Positions 1 to 7,690 of a DNA stretch of 64,000 bases are shown piece after piece. The notes under the pieces were generated by a model. It worked only from the letters and a program-made list of their open reading frames with translations, did no database searches and was not told the DNA's origin. This stretch comes from Pseudomonas putida. Its GTDB lineage: Bacteria > Pseudomonadota > Gammaproteobacteria > Pseudomonadales > Pseudomonadaceae. Position 1 is the stretch's first letter; every line of letters starts with the position of its first letter. A program made the translations under genes and the position numbers. The stretch spans positions 186,001 to 250,000 of the forward strand of contig NZ_JANHLE010000001.1 in the NCBI RefSeq assembly GCF_028682475.1. Direction: 5' to 3'.

Positions 1-125
1 GCAATTGTGAGTGCTTGAACATTGGTCTGGTTCACTTGAAGAAAGTGGCGGGGCAATCACCACCATTCTATCGCTATAAATGCACCTGTTTTCCGACCAT
101 TTTTCACACTGAAAGGGGTTTCACG

Positions 126-596
126 ATGACAGCTGCACAACAATTCGTTTCCGTTCGCAACTTGGAACAGAGTGATTTTCAACAATGGTCCGTCTACTGG
201 GACCAGTATCAGGCGTTCTACAAGGTGGGGCTGGGCAAAGACACAACTGAGCTGACCTGGGCTCGTTTCTTCGACCCGGCAGAGCCCGTGCACTGCGCCG
301 TTGCCACAGACGGTGAGCGACTCCTCGGCTTCGTCCATTTTGTTTTCCATCGCTCGACCTGGGCGCGTAACGACTTCTGCTACCTTGAGGATCTGTACGT
401 CTGCCCAAATGCCCGGGGGCAAATGGTCGGCAAGCAGTTGATCGAGTTTGTTCAGGGCCAGGCGCAGGAGAAACGCTGCGATCGGCTCTACTGGCATACC
501 CAGGAGACTAACCAGACCGCACAGCGGCTGTACGACTGGATAGCCGAAAAGCCGGGGGTGATCGAATACCGGATGGCGCTGCCTGCGCAGGACTAA
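126..596 (+). CDS. GNAT-family N-acetyltransferase
   Basis: This is a host gene just left of the prophage, predicted to transfer an acetyl group from acetyl-CoA to an unidentified amine. The 156-residue protein has the GNAT layout. A central strand pair (LLGFVHFVFH) is followed by 'YLEDLYVCPNARGQMVGKQLIEF', which contains the acetyl-CoA pyrophosphate-binding loop in a variant RGQMVG form. A C-terminal 'YWHTQETNQTAQRLYD' segment is typical of the family. I chose the ATG at 126 because AAAGGGG lies seven bases upstream; a longer reading from 15 has no such site. A hairpin terminator follows. The substrate cannot be told from sequence. Confidence 0.85.
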   Translation: MTAAQQFVSVRNLEQSDFQQWSVYWDQYQAFYKVGLGKDTTELTWARFFDPAEPVHCAVATDGERLLGFVHFVFHRSTWARNDFCYLEDLYVCPNARGQMVGKQLIEFVQGQAQEKRCDRLYWHTQETNQTAQRLYDWIAEKPGVIEYRMALPAQD

Positions 597-655
597 AGGG
601 AACACCACGCAGCGCTTGAAAGTAGCGCTAAATAACCCTTTTGCACGCAATAAAA

Positions 656-677
656 AAGGCTGCCAATTGGCAGCCTT
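656..677. terminator. Rho-independent terminator, bidirectional
   Basis: A perfect 22-bp palindrome (AAGGCTGCCAA and its complement) is flanked by an A run on the left. It lies 60 bases after the acetyltransferase stop and would end that transcript and any leftward one. The 120 bases between it and the attachment site hold no gene I can support. Confidence 0.8.
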
Positions 678-796
678 CTCGATGTCACCCCCGCGTGGCC
701 GAAACCACCTCGATTTTTTTGCCAGCTCAAGGTGGTTAGCCCGTGCTGATGCAGAAACGATGCCTTTTAATGCGGAAATGATTGGCTTTTCGAGCG

Positions 797-890
797 CGCA
801 AAGAAAAACCCCGCAGACGTTAATCTGCGGGGTTTTCAGTAATGGAGGCCGAGGTCGGAATCGAACCGGCGTAGACGGATTTGCAATCCG
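797..890. repeat. attL: attL: 94-bp direct repeat with tRNA-Cys 3' remnant
   Basis: The 94 bases are identical to 56208-56301. They contain a terminator hairpin (805-836, CCCCGCAGA stem) followed by the 3' part of tRNA-Cys from CCA to the anticodon arm (843-890). Identity stops at 891 (A here, G at 56302), and the rest of the tRNA is missing, so this copy cannot make a tRNA. It is the left boundary of the prophage and preserves the original chromosomal terminator. One mismatch at 796 separates it from a few more shared bases upstream. Confidence 0.95.
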
Positions 891-931
891 ACCTGTATTT
901 CCTTGTATTTCAGTAGCTTGCGTGAATATCA

Positions 932-1002
932 GTTCCGCATAGCAGCATTTCTAGCCCGGCCGCAGCCCTGTAAAATCAAGGGGTCTAACAGGAGTTGCGG
1001 AA
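932..1002. promoter_or_regulatory. Candidate integrase arm-type sites, left
   Basis: GTTCCGCA at 932-939 (inverted) and GTTGCGGAA at 994-1002 match the core of the two GTTGCGGAACACAT repeats at 56160-56194 beside the integrase gene. Having them on both sides of the attachment core is what phage integrases need for arm binding. The region 891-1217 otherwise holds no gene I can support. Inference from repeat position only. Confidence 0.5.
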
Positions 1003-1217
1003 TTGATTCTGACGCCTGGTCAGCGGTTTTCAAGAACGTGGTATAAGCGCCCAACCCATGCGGCATCAGTGGCAAATTCGATTCCAAAACAAAGACGAAA
1101 CGGCACGGCTACAAGCCGCATACTGCAAGGGTCGCCGTTTCGGTTTTGGAACCGATTTTCACGCTTACGTGGTAGCCTACGCGGCCAACACACAACGCAA
1201 TAAAAGGACGATTTTTG

Positions 1218-1871
1218 ATGAAATGGATAATGCTCGCCGCTGGCGTGCTCATCCTCAGCGGCTGCAGCTACAACAAGACCAATGTGCGCAACGAGACCGA
1301 GGCAGCTAAGTACGATCCCGCGACCACCGCACGCATCCGCATTTACTCCTCACCGGAGAAGCTCGCCGGCTTCGCCCCCGGTAAAACCTGCGAGGCATAT
1401 TACAACCATCCTGTGAATGGCGCCTTGCAGGGGATGATTTGGTCTCGAGAGCATGATCGCAATCAGCGTTACATCCTCTGGCGCGACACGGACTTGCTTG
1501 GCATGAAAGCCGAAGACTATCGGAACCGCGTGATCGGCATCCCCGCCTCCGCGCACACAGAAGCCGTAAAAACCGATAGGCTGGGATACGATGAATTCGT
1601 CATTCCTGCAAACCAGCCGGTTCTGGTCAAGATCATGTACGTTGAGCAAAATGGTGGCTATTGCTACCCACCCGATATCCAATTCGTACCAAAAGCCGGA
1701 CAGGATTACGAGGCAAGCCTCGAGTTCCATAAGCAGAGCTTCATCTCTTCCAAGTGCTCCATCGACTTGGTCGCACTTAGCGGCGCAGGATCCCAACAGG
1801 AAACCAGCCCTGTCTCGACTAGCTTCTGCGGGAATGATGGCCACGGACGCTACTTCACCGTAACTCCCTGA
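1218..1871 (+). CDS. Prophage lipoprotein of unknown function
   Basis: A 217-residue protein begins with a lipoprotein signal: MKWIM, a hydrophobic stretch, then the lipobox LSGC with the acylated Cys at residue 17. It should be attached to a membrane facing the periplasm. The mature part has four further cysteines that could pair. It is the leftmost prophage gene, on the strand opposite to the late operon, with AGGA upstream of the ATG and its own untranslated region. Genes in this position are usually expressed by the lysogen and alter the cell surface, for example by excluding other phages, but I do not recognise the family. Confidence 0.75.
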   Translation: MKWIMLAAGVLILSGCSYNKTNVRNETEAAKYDPATTARIRIYSSPEKLAGFAPGKTCEAYYNHPVNGALQGMIWSREHDRNQRYILWRDTDLLGMKAEDYRNRVIGIPASAHTEAVKTDRLGYDEFVIPANQPVLVKIMYVEQNGGYCYPPDIQFVPKAGQDYEASLEFHKQSFISSKCSIDLVALSGAGSQQETSPVSTSFCGNDGHGRYFTVTP

Positions 1872-2094
1872 CCCGCGTTCGCTTGGGCAGCAGCCACAAG
1901 CTCAGGCTCCAGTAATGCAGCAGTATGGGTAAAGATCAGATCTAGGCCTTGCCAGCCGTGGCGTATGCATTGCAAGTGTCTAATATGCATTCGCCATTTT
2001 CGACGGTTTTCGGCCAGCAAATAGGCCATCTACACCGGCAGTTTTAGACAGAAAAACACCCTCCTCCGGCGTCCTGCCGATCGAACACAAACAC

Positions 2095-2613
2095 TTATTT
2101 ATGCACTTCTCGCACATACGCTTGGCAAGCCTGTAGCGCCTTCAATCCTTCGTCACCGTCACCGGCGATGGCGACAATTCGTTGAGCAGCCGCTGGGTCA
2201 AGTTCGCCTCGCGCGGCTCCATGAACCACGCCGCCGGTGCCGGTGGTGGTTGGCATCCCACCGCCACCACCCGGGGCGGCGAGTAGGACTGACAGCCGGA
2301 GATCAGAAGTAGCGAGGCGATCGCGCAGGCGAGCCTGGTCTTTTTGAGCATTCGTCAGCTCCTGGTAGTAGATTTTGTCGTTGGCCTGCAACTGGTCCTC
2401 AAGGGCTCGGCGCCGAGCCTGCTCGGTTTCTTGCCAGTCGATCACCGCGACAGCGGAAGCCTCTCGCTCTCGCTGGAATGCGATGGCCTGCAGGGCGCTC
2501 TTCGCCTGCCACTCGGCATCCATAGTCGTGCGGCCGTGCTGGTAAGCTCCCCAGAAGACAGCGAGAACCAGGGCCAGCGACACAGCCGCACCGATTGTGC
2601 GCCACGAGATCAC
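2095..2613 (-). CDS. Rz: Rz-like inner-membrane spanin subunit
   Basis: The 172-residue protein has one N-terminal membrane anchor (residues 7-24, AAVSLALVLAVFWGAY), then a long charged coiled coil (EREASAVAVIDWQETEQARRRALEDQLQ). This is the layout of an i-spanin that links the inner membrane to the outer-membrane Rz1 lipoprotein and fuses the two at the end of lysis. Translation starts at a GTG that overlaps the endolysin stop (GTGA). A smaller lipoprotein gene is embedded in another frame. Last step of the lysis cassette. Confidence 0.88.
   Translation of the reverse strand: MISWRTIGAAVSLALVLAVFWGAYQHGRTTMDAEWQAKSALQAIAFQREREASAVAVIDWQETEQARRRALEDQLQANDKIYYQELTNAQKDQARLRDRLATSDLRLSVLLAAPGGGGGMPTTTGTGGVVHGAARGELDPAAAQRIVAIAGDGDEGLKALQACQAYVREVHK
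2142..2351 (-). CDS. Rz1: Rz1-like outer-membrane spanin lipoprotein (nested)
   Basis: A 69-residue ORF lies entirely inside Rz in another frame. It starts MLKKTRLACAIASLLLISGC, a signal peptide with the lipobox LISGC. Next comes a Pro-rich segment (PPRVVAVGCQPPPAPAAW), the hallmark of Rz1 proteins. It should be anchored in the outer membrane and bind the periplasmic end of Rz. Fully nested Rz1 genes are known in lambda-like phages. Confidence 0.88.
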   Translation of the reverse strand: MLKKTRLACAIASLLLISGCQSYSPPRVVAVGCQPPPAPAAWFMEPREANLTQRLLNELSPSPVTVTKD

Positions 2614-3230
2614 GCCAGCACCTTCAGCGCACGGTCATACAGTGCTTTTCGTTCAGCGACACCATGTGGCACACGCCCGGGCTTGCCAGTGTTGATCACG
2701 CTGCCTATGTCCTGAAAGCGGCCGGCATCAGCCATCTCGTTCAGGTCATGCTTTGCCCACCACCAGGCGGCAGACATCGCGGCATGCTCAGGCTGTTCGA
2801 GCAGTTCCGGCTGTTCTTCCAGCGGCAGGGCCAGGCCGGCGCCGGCAGTACCGTAGTTCGCTCGGCCGGTGAGTTGGATCAGGCCACGTCCACGGTACCG
2901 CCAGCCGTCATCCGGGCGAATGTTTCCCATTCGCCCGCTGTAGACGATGTTGGCGATCTTCTCCGGCTGCCGCGCGCAGGCGGCCGCCGACTCCACGGTG
3001 AACCGGCTGGGCCAGGTGCGCACCAGAGCATCAGCGCTGTAGCTCAGGTTTTCGACCAGGTTGCGCAGCTGACCTGACTCATGGCCGACCTGAGCAAGGA
3101 AAGCAGCCACACGCACCGGGCTGTCGATCTTGTAGCGCGCCATGGCCCGGTTTAGCGCAGGCAAAAAAATACCCGCAACAGGGCGGGCATTAGGGAGGAT
3201 CTGCAGCAACTGCTGCTCGGTGATCAACAT
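2610..3230 (-). CDS. Endolysin, glycoside hydrolase family 19
   Basis: This muramidase-type lysin cleaves peptidoglycan at lysis. The 206-residue protein shows the GH19/chitinase-like lysozyme signatures: 'VAAFLAQVGHESGQL' with the catalytic Glu, 'NLSYSADALVRTWPSRF', 'YSGRMGN', and 'GWRYRGRGLIQLTGRANY'. It has no signal peptide, so release needs a holin. The likely holin is far away at 33688-34095, next to the terminase end of the late operon, not directly upstream as in lambda. The gene overlaps Rz by four bases. Confidence 0.92.
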   Translation of the reverse strand: MLITEQQLLQILPNARPVAGIFLPALNRAMARYKIDSPVRVAAFLAQVGHESGQLRNLVENLSYSADALVRTWPSRFTVESAAACARQPEKIANIVYSGRMGNIRPDDGWRYRGRGLIQLTGRANYGTAGAGLALPLEEQPELLEQPEHAAMSAAWWWAKHDLNEMADAGRFQDIGSVINTGKPGRVPHGVAERKALYDRALKVLA

Positions 3231-3367
3231 CTTTTCTCCTCAGATCCGCAAAACGCAGACGGGTTGTGAAAAATTCGTGGCTTTAGCAGAAAGGCAGGTT
3301 CAAAAACGGCTTTTCAAGGCTACAATCCGCCGCCATAAAACACACACAGCAGGGATCTCATCAGGGC

Positions 3368-5248
3368 ATGAAGTACCGTTCAGATATCGATGGGCTCAGA
3401 GCGATAGCCGTACTGAGCGTCGTGATTTTCCATTTAAATGTCGGCCTTCTGCCTGGCGGATTTGTCGGTGTCGATATATTTTTCGTTATTTCTGGCTATT
3501 TAATTTCCAAGATTCTTTACTCAGAGATCAATAGCGGAACATTTTCGATAACCATTTTTTACGTTCGTCGCGCAAGAAGAATAATCCCCGCCTTCCTATC
3601 CGTACTGATCGTAACTTCAATTGCCGCTTACCTTCTACTGTATCCGAGCGAGCTTGCAAGTTACGCAAAATCAGTAGTAGCGTCTGCGTTGTTTTCTGCG
3701 AACATCTATTTCTATGCCACGCTCAACTACTTCTCGCCAGCAGCTGATGAAATCCCTCTTCTTCATCTTTGGTCTCTAGGCATCGAGGAACAGTTTTACA
3801 TCTTCTTCCCGCTTATCCTTATCGGTCTTTCCAAGGTATCGAAACGCTTGATACCAGCAGCCATTGTCATAATGCTTGCTGTTTCTCTATTTTTCTCGCA
3901 ACGTCTGCTTTCCGCAAATCCTCTGGAGTCGTTCTACCTTCTACCATTCCGGGCATTTGAGCTGCTGATCGGTAGCCTGATTGCACTCCCGGCAATGCAC
4001 ATGAAGAATACCCAAGCTGTTTCGAGCAGCATGTTTGCCATAGGTCTTGCAGCTCTGGCCTACCCGATCTTCTTTTACAGCAGCCAAGCTCCGTTCCCCG
4101 GCGTTGCTGCTGCGCTACCTTGCCTGGGGGCAGCGCTGATCATAATGGCCGGAGAACAAGGTGGCCGATTCTCCATGGTTCTGGGTTCTGGCCCGATGGT
4201 ATTCGTGGGGAAGATCTCGTACTCGCTGTATCTCGTTCATTGGCCTCTGGTGGTATTTGCCAAACGCGCCTTTCCCAATGAAAGCAAAGAACTAGTAGCG
4301 TTTGGTGTATTCGTCGCTGCACTGGCTCTTGCCTGGGTCAACTACAAACTCGTTGAGCAGTCATTCAGGTATGCGAAGAAGGAGTGGGCTCCGTCACAGA
4401 TATTGTCGGCAGCCTCTGTTTCTCTGTGCGTGCTCATCGCTGCCGGGTGGTACGTATCTCACAATAATGGCTTCCCATCGTCCTCTCAGAGCCGTGTAGA
4501 AAATGTCATTGCGTCGATGTCTTACAATCCAACACAGGACTATCGTACCCGCGAGTGCTTTATGGATTTTGACCAAGATGCAGCTCTCGTAGACCTGGAA
4601 AAATGCCTACCCTCGGGCGGCCATAGAAAAGCAATCCTGTGGGGCGATAGTCATGCCGCCCATCTGTACATGGGGTTGAGCAAAACACTTGCAGAACACG
4701 ACATCTCACTTGGACAGCTTACAGCTTCCGCGTGCGCGCCAATCCTTGGCAGGGATGCGCCGTCTCGACCATTTTGTAGAGCTGCAAATGATATCTTCAT
4801 AAAAAAAATTGAAGAGGCAAAACCGGACATCCTAATCATTAGCTCAAACTGGCTTATCAGCCCAGATGACGTTAATGAGCTAGACAAAACACTAAGCAAA
4901 GTTGACAGCATCAACTTGAAAAAAGTGGTGATCATCGGCGAATCACCTTTCTTCAAGCGCAATGTCCCCCTCATCATGATTGACAAGATCAAGCACAAGT
5001 TCATCGAACTTGAGTCCTCTGATGAGGTGGAAATGGAAGCGATGCTTAGATCAGAGAAATATGTCAGCGAAGTGGTATCCCATCACAAGGGTATGATCTA
5101 TGTCTCTCTCATCAATGCCGTCTGTCCAAAGGGTGCCTGCCCACTGGCTTCTCCTGATGAGAAACCGCTAATTTACGACATTGTGCATCTGACGCCTGAA
5201 GGCTCTGCCTTGTACTCCAAGGAAATAACGCCATCAATAGTCAACTGA
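3368..5248 (+). CDS. OafA-type membrane O-acyltransferase with SGNH domain
   Basis: It probably acetylates surface polysaccharide (O-antigen) of the lysogen. Residues 1-360 are the acyltransferase-3 domain, with the N-terminal 'YRSDIDGLRAIAVLSVVIFH' signature and about ten membrane spans. From about residue 400 a periplasmic SGNH-type domain follows, with 'GDSHAAHL' (about 425-432) and the late 'DIVHLTPEG' (about 603) giving the Ser and Asp-His catalytic residues. It lies opposite to the late genes, with a visibly lower G+C than its neighbours, between endolysin and tail fibre genes. This is a classic moron for serotype conversion. Start is the ATG at 3368, preceded by CAGGG. Confidence 0.9.
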   Translation: MKYRSDIDGLRAIAVLSVVIFHLNVGLLPGGFVGVDIFFVISGYLISKILYSEINSGTFSITIFYVRRARRIIPAFLSVLIVTSIAAYLLLYPSELASYAKSVVASALFSANIYFYATLNYFSPAADEIPLLHLWSLGIEEQFYIFFPLILIGLSKVSKRLIPAAIVIMLAVSLFFSQRLLSANPLESFYLLPFRAFELLIGSLIALPAMHMKNTQAVSSSMFAIGLAALAYPIFFYSSQAPFPGVAAALPCLGAALIIMAGEQGGRFSMVLGSGPMVFVGKISYSLYLVHWPLVVFAKRAFPNESKELVAFGVFVAALALAWVNYKLVEQSFRYAKKEWAPSQILSAASVSLCVLIAAGWYVSHNNGFPSSSQSRVENVIASMSYNPTQDYRTRECFMDFDQDAALVDLEKCLPSGGHRKAILWGDSHAAHLYMGLSKTLAEHDISLGQLTASACAPILGRDAPSRPFCRAANDIFIKKIEEAKPDILIISSNWLISPDDVNELDKTLSKVDSINLKKVVIIGESPFFKRNVPLIMIDKIKHKFIELESSDEVEMEAMLRSEKYVSEVVSHHKGMIYVSLINAVCPKGACPLASPDEKPLIYDIVHLTPEGSALYSKEITPSIVN

Positions 5249-5364
5249 CGCCAAAAACCTGCTGAAAAGCCGTGATTGTTTGTACTCACGCTCCGGGGCG
5301 CAGATCGAATCTGAGTCCCGGGCTTCTCCAGGCAAAACCGTCAGTAGGCGATAGAATGTCGGTG

Positions 5365-5718
5365 CTACGGTCTGGTCAACCTGGGACGGGCTGGACGGCT
5401 GACTTCTCGGGGAAAGCCTTCAGCACCTTCTTTCCAGGCCCGCAGCGCTACGCGATAGTCGCGCCACTCACGAGCGGTACCGGGTAAAGCCGTGGGGTCT
5501 TCGTCTTCAAGCATCAGTAGCTGATTGGCGACAACCTGCATTTCCGCCGCAGCCCAGCCGAGTTCGCTCCCCTTCTGGACTTCGAGATCCATGGCATCAA
5601 TGAATGCCGCGTACTCCGCATCGGAGAGGGGCGACAGCCCTTCCTTCAAGTACTGTTCGAGTGTGTCTTCGTTGTAAGCGTAAATATCCCCGTTGACCGG
5701 GTCTCTGTAATACTTCAC
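5365..5718 (-). CDS. Tail fibre assembly (Tfa-like) protein
   Basis: The 117-residue soluble protein begins 'KYYRDPVNGDIYAYNEDTLEQYL' and ends in a Trp- and Arg-rich region ('ALRAWKEGAEGFPREVSRPARP'). This matches small proteins that follow tail fibre genes and act as fibre chaperones. The GTG start overlaps the fibre stop codon (GTGA) with GGAGGG upstream, so the two are translationally coupled. It is the last gene of the tail module. Confidence 0.65.
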   Translation of the reverse strand: MKYYRDPVNGDIYAYNEDTLEQYLKEGLSPLSDAEYAAFIDAMDLEVQKGSELGWAAAEMQVVANQLLMLEDEDPTALPGTAREWRDYRVALRAWKEGAEGFPREVSRPARPRLTRP

Positions 5719-6602
5719 CGCAGTTCCCTCCACAGGCCGACTGTTGCCGTGCCGTTCTTGATCTCGACTCTGTAAGTTGACCCCGGCGGGATGATTGCTG
5801 ACGAACTGTTTACAAACGTGTTCGCAGAAGCTGATGGGCTCCCTGGCACTTCTACACCATCAACAGTGATGCCTACGTACACGTTTGCCCCCGATACCGG
5901 GCCGGCTGACACGAGGATCTGCATCGGCCTGCCGGTATCGTTTGTGTAGGTGACGTTCACAGCCCGGGCGGTGGTGAGATCGACCCACTTCCCCCAGCCG
6001 GGTGACCACTCACCCCAGGTGCCGTTGACCTTGTGTCGAGTTGCCGTGTCGTGGCTGGTAAGGGACACAGCGAACTGCACCTCCTCTACGGGGCCGCGAA
6101 CGCCCACCCAGACCACACCATAAACGAAGGACGGTCCATTGGCTGGGCCATTGAATCCGAATACCCCACCCGCGGGAACCGCATTCATATCTGTGACAAA
6201 CGCGCCATATTTGGCACCTATGCCAAAGTCGCCGGGCTTCAGTAGATGCCTTGGGTCGGTATCCACCTGCGACTCGGTTACATCCATTGAAGCCGCAGTA
6301 CCCAGGCCGGCGAGCGTAGAGCCCCACTGCTGAATGATCTGCTGTGCTTGATCTGCCAGGTGCTTCACGTAGCCCTGCAGCGGCGCCAGCGTGTAAAAGG
6401 CGCCGCTGGTAGTGCCCCCCGAATAGGCAGGGAACACCGACAGCACGGTGTCCGATGCAATGTTGGTGACTTCCCGCACCACGCCATCCGGACCAATGAA
6501 CGCATCGCCGACGCGGGAGTTTGCGGCAAAGTTGGTGTTGGTCCCTGTGATAGTGGTACTGCCGTTTGTTACAGCGACAGTGCCGTCTCGATACCAGGAC
6601 AT
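5715..6602 (-). CDS. Tail fibre protein
   Basis: The 295-residue protein starts 'MSWYRDGTVAVTNGSTTITGTNTNF', a conserved N-terminal attachment domain seen in Pseudomonas siphophage fibres and central-fibre-associated proteins. A helical stretch follows ('GYVKHLADQAQQIIQQWG'), then a Gly- and Thr-rich receptor-binding half. The ATG at 6602 has GTGGAG upstream; longer readings lack a site. It would contact the host surface, and its neighbour is its presumed chaperone. Confidence 0.75.
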   Translation of the reverse strand: MSWYRDGTVAVTNGSTTITGTNTNFAANSRVGDAFIGPDGVVREVTNIASDTVLSVFPAYSGGTTSGAFYTLAPLQGYVKHLADQAQQIIQQWGSTLAGLGTAASMDVTESQVDTDPRHLLKPGDFGIGAKYGAFVTDMNAVPAGGVFGFNGPANGPSFVYGVVWVGVRGPVEEVQFAVSLTSHDTATRHKVNGTWGEWSPGWGKWVDLTTARAVNVTYTNDTGRPMQILVSAGPVSGANVYVGITVDGVEVPGSPSASANTFVNSSSAIIPPGSTYRVEIKNGTATVGLWRELR

Positions 6603-6624
6603 AGCGTCTCCACTGAGTTTGAAA

Positions 6625-7686
6625 TTAGAGGGGCCGCATAGGGCGCGAAGCGAACAGGGTTCGGCCATTCGCAGTCAGCGGATTGATGCCCGAGCCGTTG
6701 TCGCAATACATCTGCAGGATCGACCGGTTACCCGGAAGAAAGCCGCCGAAGTTCGCACGGATGGGCTGGGTGGTCTGAATGATGTTTGTGCTAGAGAACA
6801 ACGCATTGGCCAACACGTAGTCGTCGTAGCTTCCAGTCCACGGCATCTGCTGGCTGGGCGCGTAATAGCCGCCAATGCCGGTAATGGGATTGCCAGCGCT
6901 TACAAAAGCGTTGATTGCTGGCTGGTTGTTCAGCAGCGACAAGTTGGCCGTGGTGACGAACGTCCGATTGCCAGCGGCATCCCTGACGGATGCACCGTAC
7001 TGGCCTGCCGGGGCATTCGGAACCTGGTAGCTCGCGCAGTACCAGCGGATGTTCATGTAGTTATTTGCTGCAGCTCCATGTGCGTTGTGGTTTGCCCGCT
7101 GCTTTACCCTGAAACCAGTCCAGTTCCCTGGCCTCCCCTTTACAAAGAAATTGCCAACCATCATGTAGTCTTCCGCATTAAGGAAGATGAGCGGCCTTTC
7201 GTATGTGGTAATTGGGCTTGGAAAAGTGACATCACCCCACTCAATGATTTGAGCCTGCATGCCCGAACGCCAATAGACACCTATCTGGAATGCGCCGTTG
7301 TAATGAACGGTGAGCACTTTGTTGATCGCATCGATCTGGGTCCGCACGTTGTTGTTGAAGGTGCGAATGCCGTATGAACCGGGTGCAGAGAACGGCTCAC
7401 CACCCTGCGACAGAATCATCACCTGCCAAGTGAGGTTCTGCGGCTGCCGGAGCTGTAATACACCGGGCGAGTACCAGGCTTGCGGGGAAAACGTGTATTC
7501 CCCGCGGTCCTCCAGCGTGTCAACGACCACGAACGACTGCGCCTGGATCTCGGGTATCGCGATGTACTGGTCAAAGCTGCCATTACCGGTGACCGTCATC
7601 ATCTTCAGTGAGCGAATTGGGGTAATCGATGTGTCGAGCGTCACCACGCCCGACGCATCCCTGGTTCTAAGTCCGTAGAGATCCAT
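6625..7686 (-). CDS. Tail tip/fibre protein of unknown role
   Basis: A 353-residue protein directly after gpJ (5-base gap) begins 'MDLYGLRTRDASGVVTLDTSITPIRSLKMM'. Such proteins are found next to host-specificity proteins in Pseudomonas phages. The sequence is rich in Asn, Gly and aromatic residues and probably all-beta. No catalytic motif is visible. Its position points to a distal tail component that helps adsorption. Confidence 0.65.
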   Translation of the reverse strand: MDLYGLRTRDASGVVTLDTSITPIRSLKMMTVTGNGSFDQYIAIPEIQAQSFVVVDTLEDRGEYTFSPQAWYSPGVLQLRQPQNLTWQVMILSQGGEPFSAPGSYGIRTFNNNVRTQIDAINKVLTVHYNGAFQIGVYWRSGMQAQIIEWGDVTFPSPITTYERPLIFLNAEDYMMVGNFFVKGRPGNWTGFRVKQRANHNAHGAAANNYMNIRWYCASYQVPNAPAGQYGASVRDAAGNRTFVTTANLSLLNNQPAINAFVSAGNPITGIGGYYAPSQQMPWTGSYDDYVLANALFSSTNIIQTTQPIRANFGGFLPGNRSILQMYCDNGSGINPLTANGRTLFASRPMRPL

Positions 7687-7690
7687 AAGC

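Noticed and set aside
843..890. Second tRNA-Cys at the left end
   Set aside because: Only the 3' part to the anticodon arm is present; the sequence diverges at 891, so it is an att remnant.
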